Part shown: positions 7,471-15,232 of the stretch, one piece after another
Numbering within the stretch: the first letter of the stretch is position 1
Layout of the letters: the number at the start of each line of letters is the position of its first letter
Origin: Pseudomonas sp. stari2
Lineage (GTDB): Bacteria > Pseudomonadota > Gammaproteobacteria > Pseudomonadales > Pseudomonadaceae
Reading direction: 5' to 3'
DNA: 64,000 bases
Assembly: GCF_040760005.1 (NCBI RefSeq)
Contig: NZ_CP099760.1
Span: 459,001 to 523,000, forward strand
Position numbers and translations under genes: made by a program
The notes under the pieces: model-generated
Told to the model about the DNA's origin: nothing
Seen by the model: the letters and a program-made list of their open reading frames with translations, nothing else
The model's database searches: none

Positions 7471-8268
7471 ATGAAAAAGGTTCTGTTGTTTTCCGCATTG
7501 GCGGCTGCTCTGACTGCTTCCCTGGCCCAGGCCGGCGAGAAACTGGTAGTCGCGGCCACCCCTGTACCGCACGCCGAGATCCTCGAACTGATCAAGCCGA
7601 CCCTCGCCAAAGAAGGCGTGGATCTGGAAGTCAAAGTCTTCACCGATTACGTGCAGCCGAACGTGCAGGTTGGCGAGAAGCGGCTGGACGCCAACTACTT
7701 CCAGACCAAGCCTTACCTGGACAGCTTCAACGCCGGTAAATACAAGGATGACAAGGCCAAGTACCTGGTGACCGTGCAGGGTGTTCACGTTGAACCGTTC
7801 GGTGGCTACTCCAGCAAGTACAAGACCCTGGCCGAACTGCCTGATGGCGCAACCATCGCTATCCCTAACGAAGGCAGCAACAGCGGCCGCGCACTGATCC
7901 TGCTGCAGAAGGCTGGTCTGATCGAACTGAAAGATCCGAAAAACGCTCTGGCCACGCCGAAAGACATCGCCAAGAACCCGCACAACTTCAAGTTCAAGGA
8001 ACTGGAGTCGGCCTTGCTGCCGCGTGTTCTGAAAGAAGTCGACCTGGACATGATCAACACCAACTACGCGCTGGAAGCCAAGCTGAATCCGACCAAGGAC
8101 GCTCTGGTGATCGAAGGCGCGGATTCGCCTTATGTGAACTTCCTGGTGGCCCGTGAGGACAACAAGAACAGCGACGCCATCAAGAAACTGGCCGCTGCCT
8201 TGACCAGCCCGGAAGTCAAAGCGTTCATCGAGAAGAAGTACAACGGCGCGGTACTGCCGGCGTTCTGA
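7471..8268 (+). CDS. metQ: MetQ/NlpA-family substrate-binding protein, stand-alone
   Basis: This 265-residue periplasmic protein has a signal peptide of about 21 residues ending SLAQA and no lipobox cysteine. The mature part starts with the NlpA-family pattern KLVVAATPVPHAEIL and continues with YVQPNVQVGEKRLDANYFQTKPYL, VHVEPFGGYSSKYK and IAIPNEGSNSGRALILLQ, which line the D-methionine/L-methionine pocket in the family. GATAAGGACA precedes the ATG. No metN or metI is adjacent, so it must use a transporter encoded elsewhere, possibly the metNI at 18,985-20,758, or act as an alternative receptor for another organosulfur compound. A strong terminator follows, so it is monocistronic. Confidence 0.9.
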   Translation: MKKVLLFSALAAALTASLAQAGEKLVVAATPVPHAEILELIKPTLAKEGVDLEVKVFTDYVQPNVQVGEKRLDANYFQTKPYLDSFNAGKYKDDKAKYLVTVQGVHVEPFGGYSSKYKTLAELPDGATIAIPNEGSNSGRALILLQKAGLIELKDPKNALATPKDIAKNPHNFKFKELESALLPRVLKEVDLDMINTNYALEAKLNPTKDALVIEGADSPYVNFLVAREDNKNSDAIKKLAAALTSPEVKAFIEKKYNGAVLPAF

Positions 8269-8302
8269 CCTGACGCGACAACAACTCCCTTCAAAGTTGA
8301 AA

Positions 8303-8340
8303 AAAACGCCGATGACCAGCGATGGTCATCGGCGTTTTTG
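8303..8340 (+). terminator. Intrinsic terminator of metQ
   Basis: Fourteen-bp stem AACGCCGATGACCA (8305-8318) and its complement (8323-8336) with a GCGA loop, flanked by an A-tract on the left and TTTTTG on the right, so it may work in both directions. Confidence 0.93.
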
Positions 8341-8366
8341 TGTGTGCGGGTGAGGGGGTCTAAAGC

Positions 8367-8459
8367 TCAGGCTATCCCGGTTTTCAACGCCCGGCGCAAC
8401 GCCACCAACAATTTCACGATTTCCTGCGGATCCAGTCGCTGCGGCACTTTTACGTCCAT
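8367..8459 (-). CDS. Candidate 30-residue small protein, unknown function
   Basis: On the minus strand an ATG at 8459 is preceded by AAGGAAGAG at ideal spacing and opens a 30-codon frame ending TGA. The peptide starts MDVKVPQRLDPQEIVKLL and continues as an amphipathic basic helix (VALRRALKTG). The good ribosome site and helical composition make it more credible than a random short frame, but there is no homology support. Its 3' end faces the bidirectional metQ terminator at 8303-8340, which would serve it as well. Confidence 0.4.
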   Translation of the reverse strand: MDVKVPQRLDPQEIVKLLVALRRALKTGIA

Positions 8460-8621
8460 GTTCTCTTCCTTGTTATGGGGTGGGCCGGGGGAGTCTGGCC
8501 AAAAGCTGTTCGTCCTTGGAGGGCTTTTATGCAAAAAAGATCCGTCCTACAGCGCTGGGGACAATAGCCTTCCTCCTTCTTCCCGGCAAACCCGTCGATT
8601 AGTTTTTTTGCGTGATATCAA

Positions 8622-8643
8622 TATGCTTTAACGGTATTTAAAT
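8622..8643 (+). promoter_or_regulatory. AT-rich box upstream of the amino-acid ABC operon
   Basis: TATGCTTTAACGGTATTTAA then AT, 98 bases before the first start codon. It shares CTTTAACG and TATnnAAAT with the box at 5665. Candidate site for a sulfur-status activator. Confidence 0.4.
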
Positions 8644-8677
8644 TCTTCTTTTTATACCTTTAAAGTCGGTGCCTGCA

Positions 8678-8728
8678 GGACAGCTACCCGCTGTCCATGG
8701 ACTGCACCACGGTCGCTTACCGAGCGAC
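8678..8728 (+). promoter_or_regulatory. Two tandem hairpins in the leader of the ABC operon
   Basis: GGACAGC-TACCC-GCTGTCC (8678-8696) and GTCGCT-TACCG-AGCGAC (8712-8728) are perfect stems with nearly identical five-base loops, the second ending 13 bases before the ATG and just ahead of the ribosome site. Neither is followed by a T-run. They could control translation of the permease gene or bind a protein; nothing more can be said from sequence. Confidence 0.45.
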
Positions 8729-8741
8729 GTCAGGATGATTC

Positions 8742-9407
8742 ATGACCTTCGATTACGCATTTATCCTCAGCACCCTGCCGGCGTTTTTAAAAGCCGTGGG
8801 CGTGACGCTGCAGGTCGGTTTGATCGCCATCGGCACCTCGCTGCTGGTAGCGCTGCTGAACGCGACAATTCTGGTGTTTCGCACGCCTTACCTGCAAAAA
8901 CTGGTCGGGCTGTATGTCGAGTTGGCGCGCAACACGCCGCTGCTGATCCAGCTGTTCTTCGTCTACTTCGCGTTGCCAGCCTTGGGGATCAAGGTTTCCG
9001 GATTCACCGCCGCGATCATCACCATGACGTTCCTCGGCGGCGCTTACCTCACCGAAGTGCTGCGCGCCGGCGTCGATGCGGTGCCCCAGGCGCAGCTTGA
9101 GTCTGGCCGTTCCATCGGCCTGTCCCACGGGCAGTTGCTGCGTTACGTGATCCTGCCGCAAGCGGGAATACTCAGCCTGCCGTCGCTGTTCGCCAATTTC
9201 ATTTTCCTGCTCAAGGAGACCACCGTGGTCTCGGCCGTGGCGGTGCCGGAGATTCTCTACACCACCAAAAGCTACATCGCGCTTTACTACAAAACCTACG
9301 AAATGCTCGCCGTGCTGACGCTGATCTGCGTGCTGTTGTTCCTGCCACTGTCGCTGCTGTTGAGCCGTCTGGAAAGGAGGCTCCAGCATGGCCAGTTCGG
9401 GTCTTGA
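8742..9407 (+). CDS. Polar amino-acid ABC transporter permease 1
   Basis: This 221-residue HisM/HisQ-type inner-membrane protein has about five membrane helices and the EAA loop ESGRSIGLSHGQLLRYVILPQA that docks onto the ATPase. ARNTPLLIQLFFVYFALP is the standard family block. CAGGATG precedes the start. It is the first gene of a four-gene operon; its end overlaps the second permease by 20 bases, so the two are translationally coupled and probably form a heterodimer. The substrate class is polar or sulfur-containing amino acids; the sulfur neighbourhood favours cystine, cysteine or a sulfur-containing derivative, which is inference. Confidence 0.92.
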   Translation: MTFDYAFILSTLPAFLKAVGVTLQVGLIAIGTSLLVALLNATILVFRTPYLQKLVGLYVELARNTPLLIQLFFVYFALPALGIKVSGFTAAIITMTFLGGAYLTEVLRAGVDAVPQAQLESGRSIGLSHGQLLRYVILPQAGILSLPSLFANFIFLLKETTVVSAVAVPEILYTTKSYIALYYKTYEMLAVLTLICVLLFLPLSLLLSRLERRLQHGQFGS

Positions 9408-10047
9408 ACTGCTCTGGGTGTCGTTGCCGCAATTGGCCAAAGGCGCGGGGCAAACCCTGTCGATCTCGTTCCTGAGCATTGCCGTCAGCACCGTCGGCGG
9501 CGTGCTCTACGGCGTACTTCGCACGCTCAACGTGACGTGGCTGAACGCGCTGCTGCGGATCTATCTGGAGCTGTTCCGGGCGATCCCGGTGCTGGTCTGG
9601 TTGTACCTGCTGTTTTTTGGCCTGCCGATTTTCTTCGGCCTGAGCCTGCCGAGCTTCTGGTGCGCGGTGCTGGTGCTGTCGCTGTGGGGCGCAAGCGAGG
9701 TCGGCGAAGTGGCGCGCGGTGCACTGCATTCGTTGCCGCGCGGGCAGCGTGAAGCGGGGCTGTCGATCGGTCTGAATGCGACGCAGCTCTACGGCTACGT
9801 GCTGTTGCCTCAGGCGCTGAAACGCATGACGCCACCGACCATCAACGTCTACACGCGGATCATCAAGACCAGTTCGCTGGCGGTGCTGATCGGCGTGGTG
9901 GATGTGATCAAGGTCGGTCAGCAGATCATCGAGCGCACCTACGAATCGGTGCTGATCTACGGCGCGCTGTTTCTGTTTTTCTTTTTCATCTGCTATCCGC
10001 TGTCGGCCGCTTCGCGCGTGCTGGAGCGGCGCTGGACGCAAGCATGA
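9388..10047 (+). CDS. Polar amino-acid ABC transporter permease 2
   Basis: This 219-residue inner-membrane protein belongs to the same family as its upstream partner, with LELFRAIPVLVWLYLLFFGLP, an EAA loop (REAGLSIGLNATQLYGYVLLPQA) and about five helices. AAAGGAGG inside the end of the first permease gene serves as its ribosome site. The stop overlaps the ATPase start by four bases (ATGA), typical of a tightly coupled operon. Two different permeases imply a heterodimeric pore as in HisQM or GltJK. Confidence 0.92.
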   Translation: MASSGLELLWVSLPQLAKGAGQTLSISFLSIAVSTVGGVLYGVLRTLNVTWLNALLRIYLELFRAIPVLVWLYLLFFGLPIFFGLSLPSFWCAVLVLSLWGASEVGEVARGALHSLPRGQREAGLSIGLNATQLYGYVLLPQALKRMTPPTINVYTRIIKTSSLAVLIGVVDVIKVGQQIIERTYESVLIYGALFLFFFFICYPLSAASRVLERRWTQA

Positions 10048-10841
10048 ATGCATTGATCGAGTTTCAGGGTTTCAACAAATTCTTTGGCGAACAGCAGGTG
10101 CTCAAGGGCATCGACCTGCAAGTGAAGTCCGGCGAAGTCATCGTCATCCTCGGCCCCAGCGGCTGCGGAAAAAGCACCCTGCTGCGTTGTCTCAACGGTC
10201 TGGAAGTTGCCCACGGCGGCAGTCTGAAATTCGCCGGCCGCGAGCTGCTGGACAAGGCCACCGACTGGCGTGAAGTGCGTCAGCAGATCGGCATGGTGTT
10301 CCAGAGTTATCACTTGTTCCCGCACATGAGCGTGCTCGATAACTTGCTGCTCGGCCCACTCAAGGTGCAGAAACGCGAACGCCGCGAAGCCCGGCAGCAA
10401 GCCGAAGCATTGCTCGAACGCGTCGGCCTGGCGGACAAGCGCGATGCCTTCCCGCGCCAGCTCTCCGGTGGCCAGCAGCAACGCATCGCCATCGTCCGCT
10501 CGTTGTGCATGAACCCGCGAGTCATGCTCTTCGACGAAGTCACCGCCGCCCTTGATCCGGAGATGGTCAAGGAAGTGCTGGAGGTGATTCAGGGCCTGGC
10601 CCGCGAAGGCATGACCCTGTTGATCGTCACTCACGAAATGGCCTTCGCCCGCGCGGTGGCCGATCGCATCGTGTTCATGGATGGCGGGCGCATCCTTGAA
10701 CAGAACCCGCCCGAGCTTTTCTTTACGAACCCGCAAACCGCACGCGCGCAGCAGTTCCTGGAGAAGTTCTCCTACGTCGAAGCACTGACTTCAACGACTT
10801 CGCCCACAACGTCTCAAACCAAGGAACTGGAACTGCCATGA
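10044..10841 (+). CDS. Polar amino-acid ABC transporter ATP-binding protein
   Basis: This 265-residue ATPase has Walker A GPSGCGKST, Q-loop VFQSYHLFPHMSV, signature LSGGQQQR, Walker B VMLFDE, D-loop and H-loop IVTHEM. The segment after Walker B reads DEVTAALDPE, where the family usually has DEPTSALDPE; the change leaves the catalytic glutamate intact. It powers the heterodimeric permease upstream. Start and stop both overlap the neighbours by four bases. It is a GlnQ/HisP-class protein. Confidence 0.93.
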   Translation: MNALIEFQGFNKFFGEQQVLKGIDLQVKSGEVIVILGPSGCGKSTLLRCLNGLEVAHGGSLKFAGRELLDKATDWREVRQQIGMVFQSYHLFPHMSVLDNLLLGPLKVQKRERREARQQAEALLERVGLADKRDAFPRQLSGGQQQRIAIVRSLCMNPRVMLFDEVTAALDPEMVKEVLEVIQGLAREGMTLLIVTHEMAFARAVADRIVFMDGGRILEQNPPELFFTNPQTARAQQFLEKFSYVEALTSTTSPTTSQTKELELP

Positions 10842-11716
10842 AAACTGCCAAAGCCCTATTCGCACTCCCGCTGATCAGCCTTGCGCTGCTGGCCGGCTGC
10901 AACAAGACCGAAGAACCGGCCAAGCCGAAAGTCGCCAGCGAAAGCACCGCGCCGGCCGGTTATCTGGACAAGATCAAGGCCCGCGACAAACTGATCGTCG
11001 GCGTGTTCACCGATAAACCGCCGTTCGGTTTCGTCAATGAAGCAGGACGCTATGTCGGCTTCGATACCGACATCGGCCGCCAGTTTGCCAAGGATCTGCT
11101 GGGCGATGAAAACAAGGTCGAGTTCGTGGCCGTGGAACCGGCGAGTCGCATTCCGTTCCTGCAAAGCGACAAGGTCGACCTGATCCTCGCCAACATGACC
11201 GTGACCCCGGAGCGCAAGGAAGCGGTGGAATTCACCAATCCGAATCTCAAGGTCGCGGTACAGGCGCTGGTGCCGCAGGGCAGCGACGTGAAGAAGCTGG
11301 ATGACCTGGCGACCCGCACCACCATCGTCACCACCGGCACCACCGCCGATATCTGGCTGACCAAGAACCACCCGGACTGGAAACTGCTGAAGTTCGAGAA
11401 GAACTCCGAGTCCCTGCAAGCCTTGGCCAACGGCCGTGGCGATGCCTACGCCCAGGACAACCTGGTGTTGTTCAGCTGGGCCAAGCAGAACCCGGGCTAC
11501 CGCGTGCTGGATGAAAAACTTGGCGCCGAAGCCCCGATTGCTCCGGCGGTGAAGAAGGGCAACATTGAATTGCGCGACTGGGTGAATGCGGAGTTGGCCA
11601 AGCTTGGGGAAGAGAAATATCTGCTCAAGCTGTATGACCAATATGTGCGTAAAGAGCTGAGCGATGACACCAAGCCTGAGAGCGTGATTGTCGAAGGCGG
11701 GAAATGGCAGGGCTGA
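10838..11716 (+). CDS. Amino-acid ABC transporter substrate-binding lipoprotein
   Basis: This 292-residue family 3 solute-binding protein has a lipoprotein signal (LALLAGC, Cys21), so it is probably anchored in the inner membrane facing the periplasm. The binding-protein core shows KLIVGVFTDKPPFGFVNE, GFDTDIGRQFAKDLLG, LILANMTVTPERKEAVEF and RGDAYAQDN, the ligand-cleft blocks of the glutamate/glutamine/cystine group. It closes the four-gene operon and is followed after ten bases by a palindrome that probably ends or stabilises the transcript. The ligand cannot be read from sequence; by context a sulfur-containing amino acid is plausible. Confidence 0.92.
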   Translation: MKTAKALFALPLISLALLAGCNKTEEPAKPKVASESTAPAGYLDKIKARDKLIVGVFTDKPPFGFVNEAGRYVGFDTDIGRQFAKDLLGDENKVEFVAVEPASRIPFLQSDKVDLILANMTVTPERKEAVEFTNPNLKVAVQALVPQGSDVKKLDDLATRTTIVTTGTTADIWLTKNHPDWKLLKFEKNSESLQALANGRGDAYAQDNLVLFSWAKQNPGYRVLDEKLGAEAPIAPAVKKGNIELRDWVNAELAKLGEEKYLLKLYDQYVRKELSDDTKPESVIVEGGKWQG

Positions 11717-11725
11717 ACCGATGCT

Positions 11726-11749
11726 CGTTCCCGCGCATGCGTGGGAACG
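11726..11749. repeat. GTTCCC-type palindrome, copy 1
   Basis: CGTTCCC-gCGCATGCGt-GGGAACG, an inner and outer stem separated by one mismatch, located 10 bases after the stop of the substrate-binding gene and 14 bases before the stop of the convergent ATPase gene. Member of the family at 29346, 31516, 35318 and 39005. It may act as a bidirectional terminator. Confidence 0.75.
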
Positions 11750-11762
11750 ATCGATCAACAAG

Positions 11763-12923
11763 CTAATCCGGCCAGTTCCACGCCGGCTCATCCAGAACCC
11801 TCTGCCCGACGATCCCGGTCTGGCCGAGGGTTTTTTCCAGCACGATGCAATTGCATTCCTCATCTTCCTGTAACGCCGAAATCAATCGCCGTGCGTGTGA
11901 AACCACCCACACCTGACATTCCTGCGATGCGCGAATGATCAACCGCGCCAGCGCCGGCAACAGATCCGGATGCAGACTGGTTTCCGGTTCGTTCAATACC
12001 ATCAGCGACGGCGGACGTGGCGTCAGTAGCGCTGCGACCAGCAGCAGATAACGCAGCGTGCCGTCCGACAACTCAGCCGCCGACAATGGCCGCAACAATC
12101 CTTCCTGAAAAAACTCGATGGCAAAGCGTCCGCCGGCCAGCGGTGCGATGTTCAACCGTGCGCCAGGAAACGCGTCGCTGATCGCAGTCTGCAGCGCCTC
12201 GGGATCGCCGATTTCGCGGATGGTCTGCAAGGCTGCCGCCAGATCGCGGCCGTCGTGATGCAGCACCGGCGTGCGTGTGCCGAGTTGCGGCTGGCGCACC
12301 GGGGCGTCGGCGTCGCTGCGAAAGTGATCGTAGAAGCGCCAGCGGCGGATGAACTCGCGCATCTGAAACACTTCCGGCGAGGTGCGCAGGCTGCCGACCT
12401 GATCGAACAGGCTGTCGAAGTTCGGCGTGTGCTGCGCCAACACGTCCCAGCCGCGACCGTCACGGGTGCGGATCATTGGCCCGTCGCGATCCACCAGCAG
12501 ACTGGCCGGGCGATAGAGTGGCCCGGCCCAGATGCATTCCTTTTTGATTTCCGGGTCGAGGGAAAAGAACGAAAGGGTCGGCTCGGGCAATCCAAGGGCA
12601 ATCGAATAACTGAAATCCTCTCCGGCAAACCCCAGCCGCAGACGTTTCACACCCTGGCGGACTGTCGATTGAATCGGCACTTCGCCATTGCGCATGCGCC
12701 GGCTGATGGTTTCCGGCCCGGCCCAGAACGTCGAGTCCAGCCCGCCCTCACGGGCCAGCGCATTGACCACGCCGCCCTGAGCGGTTTCCGCCAGCAGTCG
12801 CAGCGCCCGGTAAAGGTTGGACTTGCCACTGCCGTTGGGGCCGGTGATCAGGTTTAGCCTTCCCAGCGGGATCACCAATTTATTGATCGAGCGGTAATTG
12901 GCTACCGCGAGGGTCTTGAGCAT
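11763..12923 (-). CDS. RecF/OLD-like AAA ATPase, function unknown
   Basis: This 386-residue protein starts MLKTLAVANYRSINKLVIPLG, the usual opening of SMC/RecF/OLD-type ATPases, followed by Walker A GPNGSGKSN (about residues 29-37), an ABC-like region LSAAELSDGTLRYLLL, Walker B LMVLNEPETSLHPD and a final VVSHARRL block. No TOPRIM nuclease domain follows, which sets it apart from full OLD nucleases. The start at 12923 is chosen because AGGAAGGA precedes it; the frame is open 20 codons further. It is alone, convergent with the ABC operon and divergent from triA. A DNA-repair or defence role is possible but not supported by any partner gene here. Confidence 0.8.
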   Translation of the reverse strand: MLKTLAVANYRSINKLVIPLGRLNLITGPNGSGKSNLYRALRLLAETAQGGVVNALAREGGLDSTFWAGPETISRRMRNGEVPIQSTVRQGVKRLRLGFAGEDFSYSIALGLPEPTLSFFSLDPEIKKECIWAGPLYRPASLLVDRDGPMIRTRDGRGWDVLAQHTPNFDSLFDQVGSLRTSPEVFQMREFIRRWRFYDHFRSDADAPVRQPQLGTRTPVLHHDGRDLAAALQTIREIGDPEALQTAISDAFPGARLNIAPLAGGRFAIEFFQEGLLRPLSAAELSDGTLRYLLLVAALLTPRPPSLMVLNEPETSLHPDLLPALARLIIRASQECQVWVVSHARRLISALQEDEECNCIVLEKTLGQTGIVGQRVLDEPAWNWPD

Positions 12924-13067
12924 GAAAGTCCTTCCTGGATGCCCTGAAATCCGGGTCAGGATACCCGTTGCACAGAATTGCATAGATCGCCCGGACGAAG
13001 GTTGAACCCTGTTCTAAGCTCACAGTCGTATCGTCACTTGCACGTTCGTACACAGGAAGGAGTCTGC

Positions 13068-14171
13068 ATGGCGAGTCCCGGATTGAAAACAGCGGTCATG
13101 CTGAGCCTGCTTGCTTTGCTCGCGGCCTGCAGCGAAAAGAAGCCGCCCCAGGAATACCTGCCACGGGTCTTTGTGCAAGAGGTCAAACCCGCGGACTTCG
13201 CGGCATCCGTGACCCTCACCGGCGATGTTCAGGCCAGGGTGCAGACCGAATTGTCATTCCGGGTCGGCGGCAAGATTATCCAGCGCATGGTCGATGTCGG
13301 TGACCGTGTCTCGGCCAAGCAAGTGCTTGCCAAACTTGATCCCAAAGATTTGCAGACCAACGTCGACTCCGCTCAGGCCCAGGTGTTGGCCGAGCAGGCG
13401 CGGGTCAAACAGAGCGCCGCCGCGTTCGTCCGCCAGCAGAAACTGTTGCCCAAGGGTTACACCAGCCAGAGCGAATACGATTCCGCGCAGGCCGCATTGC
13501 GCAGCAGCCAGAGTGCCTTGAGCGCGGCCCAGGCACAGTTGGCCAACGCCAAGGATCAACTCAGTTACACCGCGCTGATCGCCGATGCGCCAGGCATCAT
13601 CACTGAGCGTCAGGCCGAAGTCGGCCAGGTGGTTCAGGCCACCGCACCGATTTTCACGCTGGCCCGGGACGGCGACCGCGACGCGGTGTTCAATGTTTAC
13701 GAATCGCTGCTGGCCGAGCGCCCGGCCGAACGTTCGATTGTCGTCAGTCTGCTCGATAACCCACAGATCAAAACCACCGGCACCGTGCGTGAAATCACCC
13801 CGGCGGTGTCGGCGCAGTCCGGTACGGTGCAGGTCAAAGTCACCCTCGACAGCCTGCCGCAAGGTATGCAGCTCGGTTCGGTGGTCAGCGCCACCGCCAA
13901 GGGCAGCGGTAAATCGGCGGTGGAATTGCCGTGGTCGGCCCTGACCAAAAACATCAGTGAACCCGCTGTGTGGATGGTGGACGACAAGGGCGAGGCGCAA
14001 CTGCACAACGTCACTGTCGGCCGTTACCTGACCGGTCACGTGATCATCAGCGCCGGGCTTACGGGCGGAGAGAAAGTGATCATTGCCGGCGGGCAACTGC
14101 TGCATCCGGGCATGAAAGTCGAGATCGCCGAGAACACCTACAAGGAACTGCAACCGGGAGCACAGCCATGA
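13068..14171 (+). CDS. triA: TriA-like RND efflux periplasmic adaptor (lipoprotein)
   Basis: This 367-residue membrane-fusion protein has a lipoprotein signal (LALLAAC, Cys21), a split lipoyl/biotinyl-like domain (TELSFRVGGKIIQRMVDVGD and PGIITERQAEVGQVV), a coiled-coil hairpin rich in Q and A (about 105-165) and a beta-barrel domain. It bridges the inner-membrane pump and an outer-membrane channel. AGGAAGGAG precedes the ATG. A second, different adaptor and an RND pump follow with four-base overlaps, the arrangement known from P. aeruginosa triABC, whose pump exports triclosan and needs both adaptors. No outer-membrane channel gene is present, again as in triABC, which uses OpmH encoded elsewhere. 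Confidence 0.85.
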   Translation: MASPGLKTAVMLSLLALLAACSEKKPPQEYLPRVFVQEVKPADFAASVTLTGDVQARVQTELSFRVGGKIIQRMVDVGDRVSAKQVLAKLDPKDLQTNVDSAQAQVLAEQARVKQSAAAFVRQQKLLPKGYTSQSEYDSAQAALRSSQSALSAAQAQLANAKDQLSYTALIADAPGIITERQAEVGQVVQATAPIFTLARDGDRDAVFNVYESLLAERPAERSIVVSLLDNPQIKTTGTVREITPAVSAQSGTVQVKVTLDSLPQGMQLGSVVSATAKGSGKSAVELPWSALTKNISEPAVWMVDDKGEAQLHNVTVGRYLTGHVIISAGLTGGEKVIIAGGQLLHPGMKVEIAENTYKELQPGAQP

Positions 14172-15232
14172 AGCCTTTGTGGTTGATGTCCATCGGGCTG
14201 CTGCTGGTTGCCTGTTCCAAGAGCGAGCCACCGCCCGAACCGGTGCGGCCGGTGTTGTCGATCAAGGTCGAAGTACTGAACGAAGAAAACCTCGGTCGTT
14301 TCGCCGGCAGCATTCAGGCGCGCTATGAGAGCAACACCGGTTTCCGTGTTGGCGGGCGTATTGCCAGTCGTAACGTCGATGTCGGCGCCGAGGTGGAGAA
14401 GGGTACTTTGCTCGCCACCCTCGACCCGTCTGACCAGCAGAACCAGTTACGTTCGGCTCAGGGTGATCTGGCGAAAGTCGAGGCGCAACTGATCAACGCC
14501 CAGGCCAACGCCCGGCGTCAGCAGGCGCTATTTGATCGCGGGGTCGGCGCTCAGGCGCAACTGGACATCGCCACCACCGATTTGAAAACCACCCAGGCAT
14601 CCCTCGACCAGGCGCGGGCGGCGGTCAACCAGAGCAAGGATCAGCTCGGCTACACCGAACTGCGCTCCGACCACAAAGCCGTGGTCACCGCGTGGAACGC
14701 CGAGGCCGGACAAGTAGTGACGGCCGGTCAACAAGTGGTGACGCTGGCGCAACCGGACATCAAGGAAGCGGTGATCGATCTGCCGGACACGCTGGTCGAC
14801 CAGATCCCCAGCGATGTGGTGTTTCTGGTGGCCGCGCAACTCGATCCGAGCATCAACACCACCGCCGTCATCCGTGAAATCGAACCGCAGGCGCAAAGCG
14901 CCACCCGCACCCGTCGTGCTCGGTTAACCCTGGCCAGCACACCACCTGGATTCCGCCTCGGTACGGCAATCAGCGTGACCCTCAGTTCAGCTATCAAGCC
15001 GCGAATCGAATTGCCCGCGACAGCCCTGCAAGAAGCCGACGGCAAAACCCAGATCTGGGTGATCGACCCGCAAAGCAAAACCGTCGCCCCCCGTGACGTC
15101 AGCGTGACCAGCCGTACCGACAGCACCGTGATACTGGCCGGCGGGGTCAAGTCCGGCGAGCGTGTGGTAAGCGCCGGCGTCAACAGTCTCAAGCCAGGGC
15201 AAGCCGTGAAACTCGACGAGGACAGTCAATGA
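14168..15232 (+). CDS. triB: TriB-like RND efflux periplasmic adaptor (lipoprotein)
   Basis: This 354-residue second adaptor has a lipobox LLVAC (Cys16), the lipoyl half-motifs SNTGFRVGGRIASRNVDVGA and DHKAVVTAWNAEAGQVV, a coiled-coil hairpin (about 90-150) and a C-terminal barrel ending GERVVSAGVNSLKPGQAV. It overlaps triA by four bases and triC by four bases. Two non-identical adaptors next to one pump suggest a mixed adaptor ring, as shown for TriA and TriB of P. aeruginosa. The assignment rests on order and family, not on identity values. Confidence 0.85.
   Translation: MKPLWLMSIGLLLVACSKSEPPPEPVRPVLSIKVEVLNEENLGRFAGSIQARYESNTGFRVGGRIASRNVDVGAEVEKGTLLATLDPSDQQNQLRSAQGDLAKVEAQLINAQANARRQQALFDRGVGAQAQLDIATTDLKTTQASLDQARAAVNQSKDQLGYTELRSDHKAVVTAWNAEAGQVVTAGQQVVTLAQPDIKEAVIDLPDTLVDQIPSDVVFLVAAQLDPSINTTAVIREIEPQAQSATRTRRARLTLASTPPGFRLGTAISVTLSSAIKPRIELPATALQEADGKTQIWVIDPQSKTVAPRDVSVTSRTDSTVILAGGVKSGERVVSAGVNSLKPGQAVKLDEDSQ

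Larger units (their letters stand above)
8341..8741. other. Intergenic region between metQ and the ABC transporter operon
   Basis: About 400 bases. The left part holds the candidate minus-strand 30-residue ORF. The right part is the presumed leader of the ABC operon: an AT-rich box at 8622-8643 and two tandem hairpins at 8678-8696 and 8712-8728. A 12-codon plus-strand frame at 8529 was noted but is not supported. Confidence 0.5.

Noticed and set aside
8529..8567. 12-codon frame in front of the ABC operon as a leader peptide
   Set aside because: The frame has no run of regulatory codons and is followed by no attenuator-like terminator.
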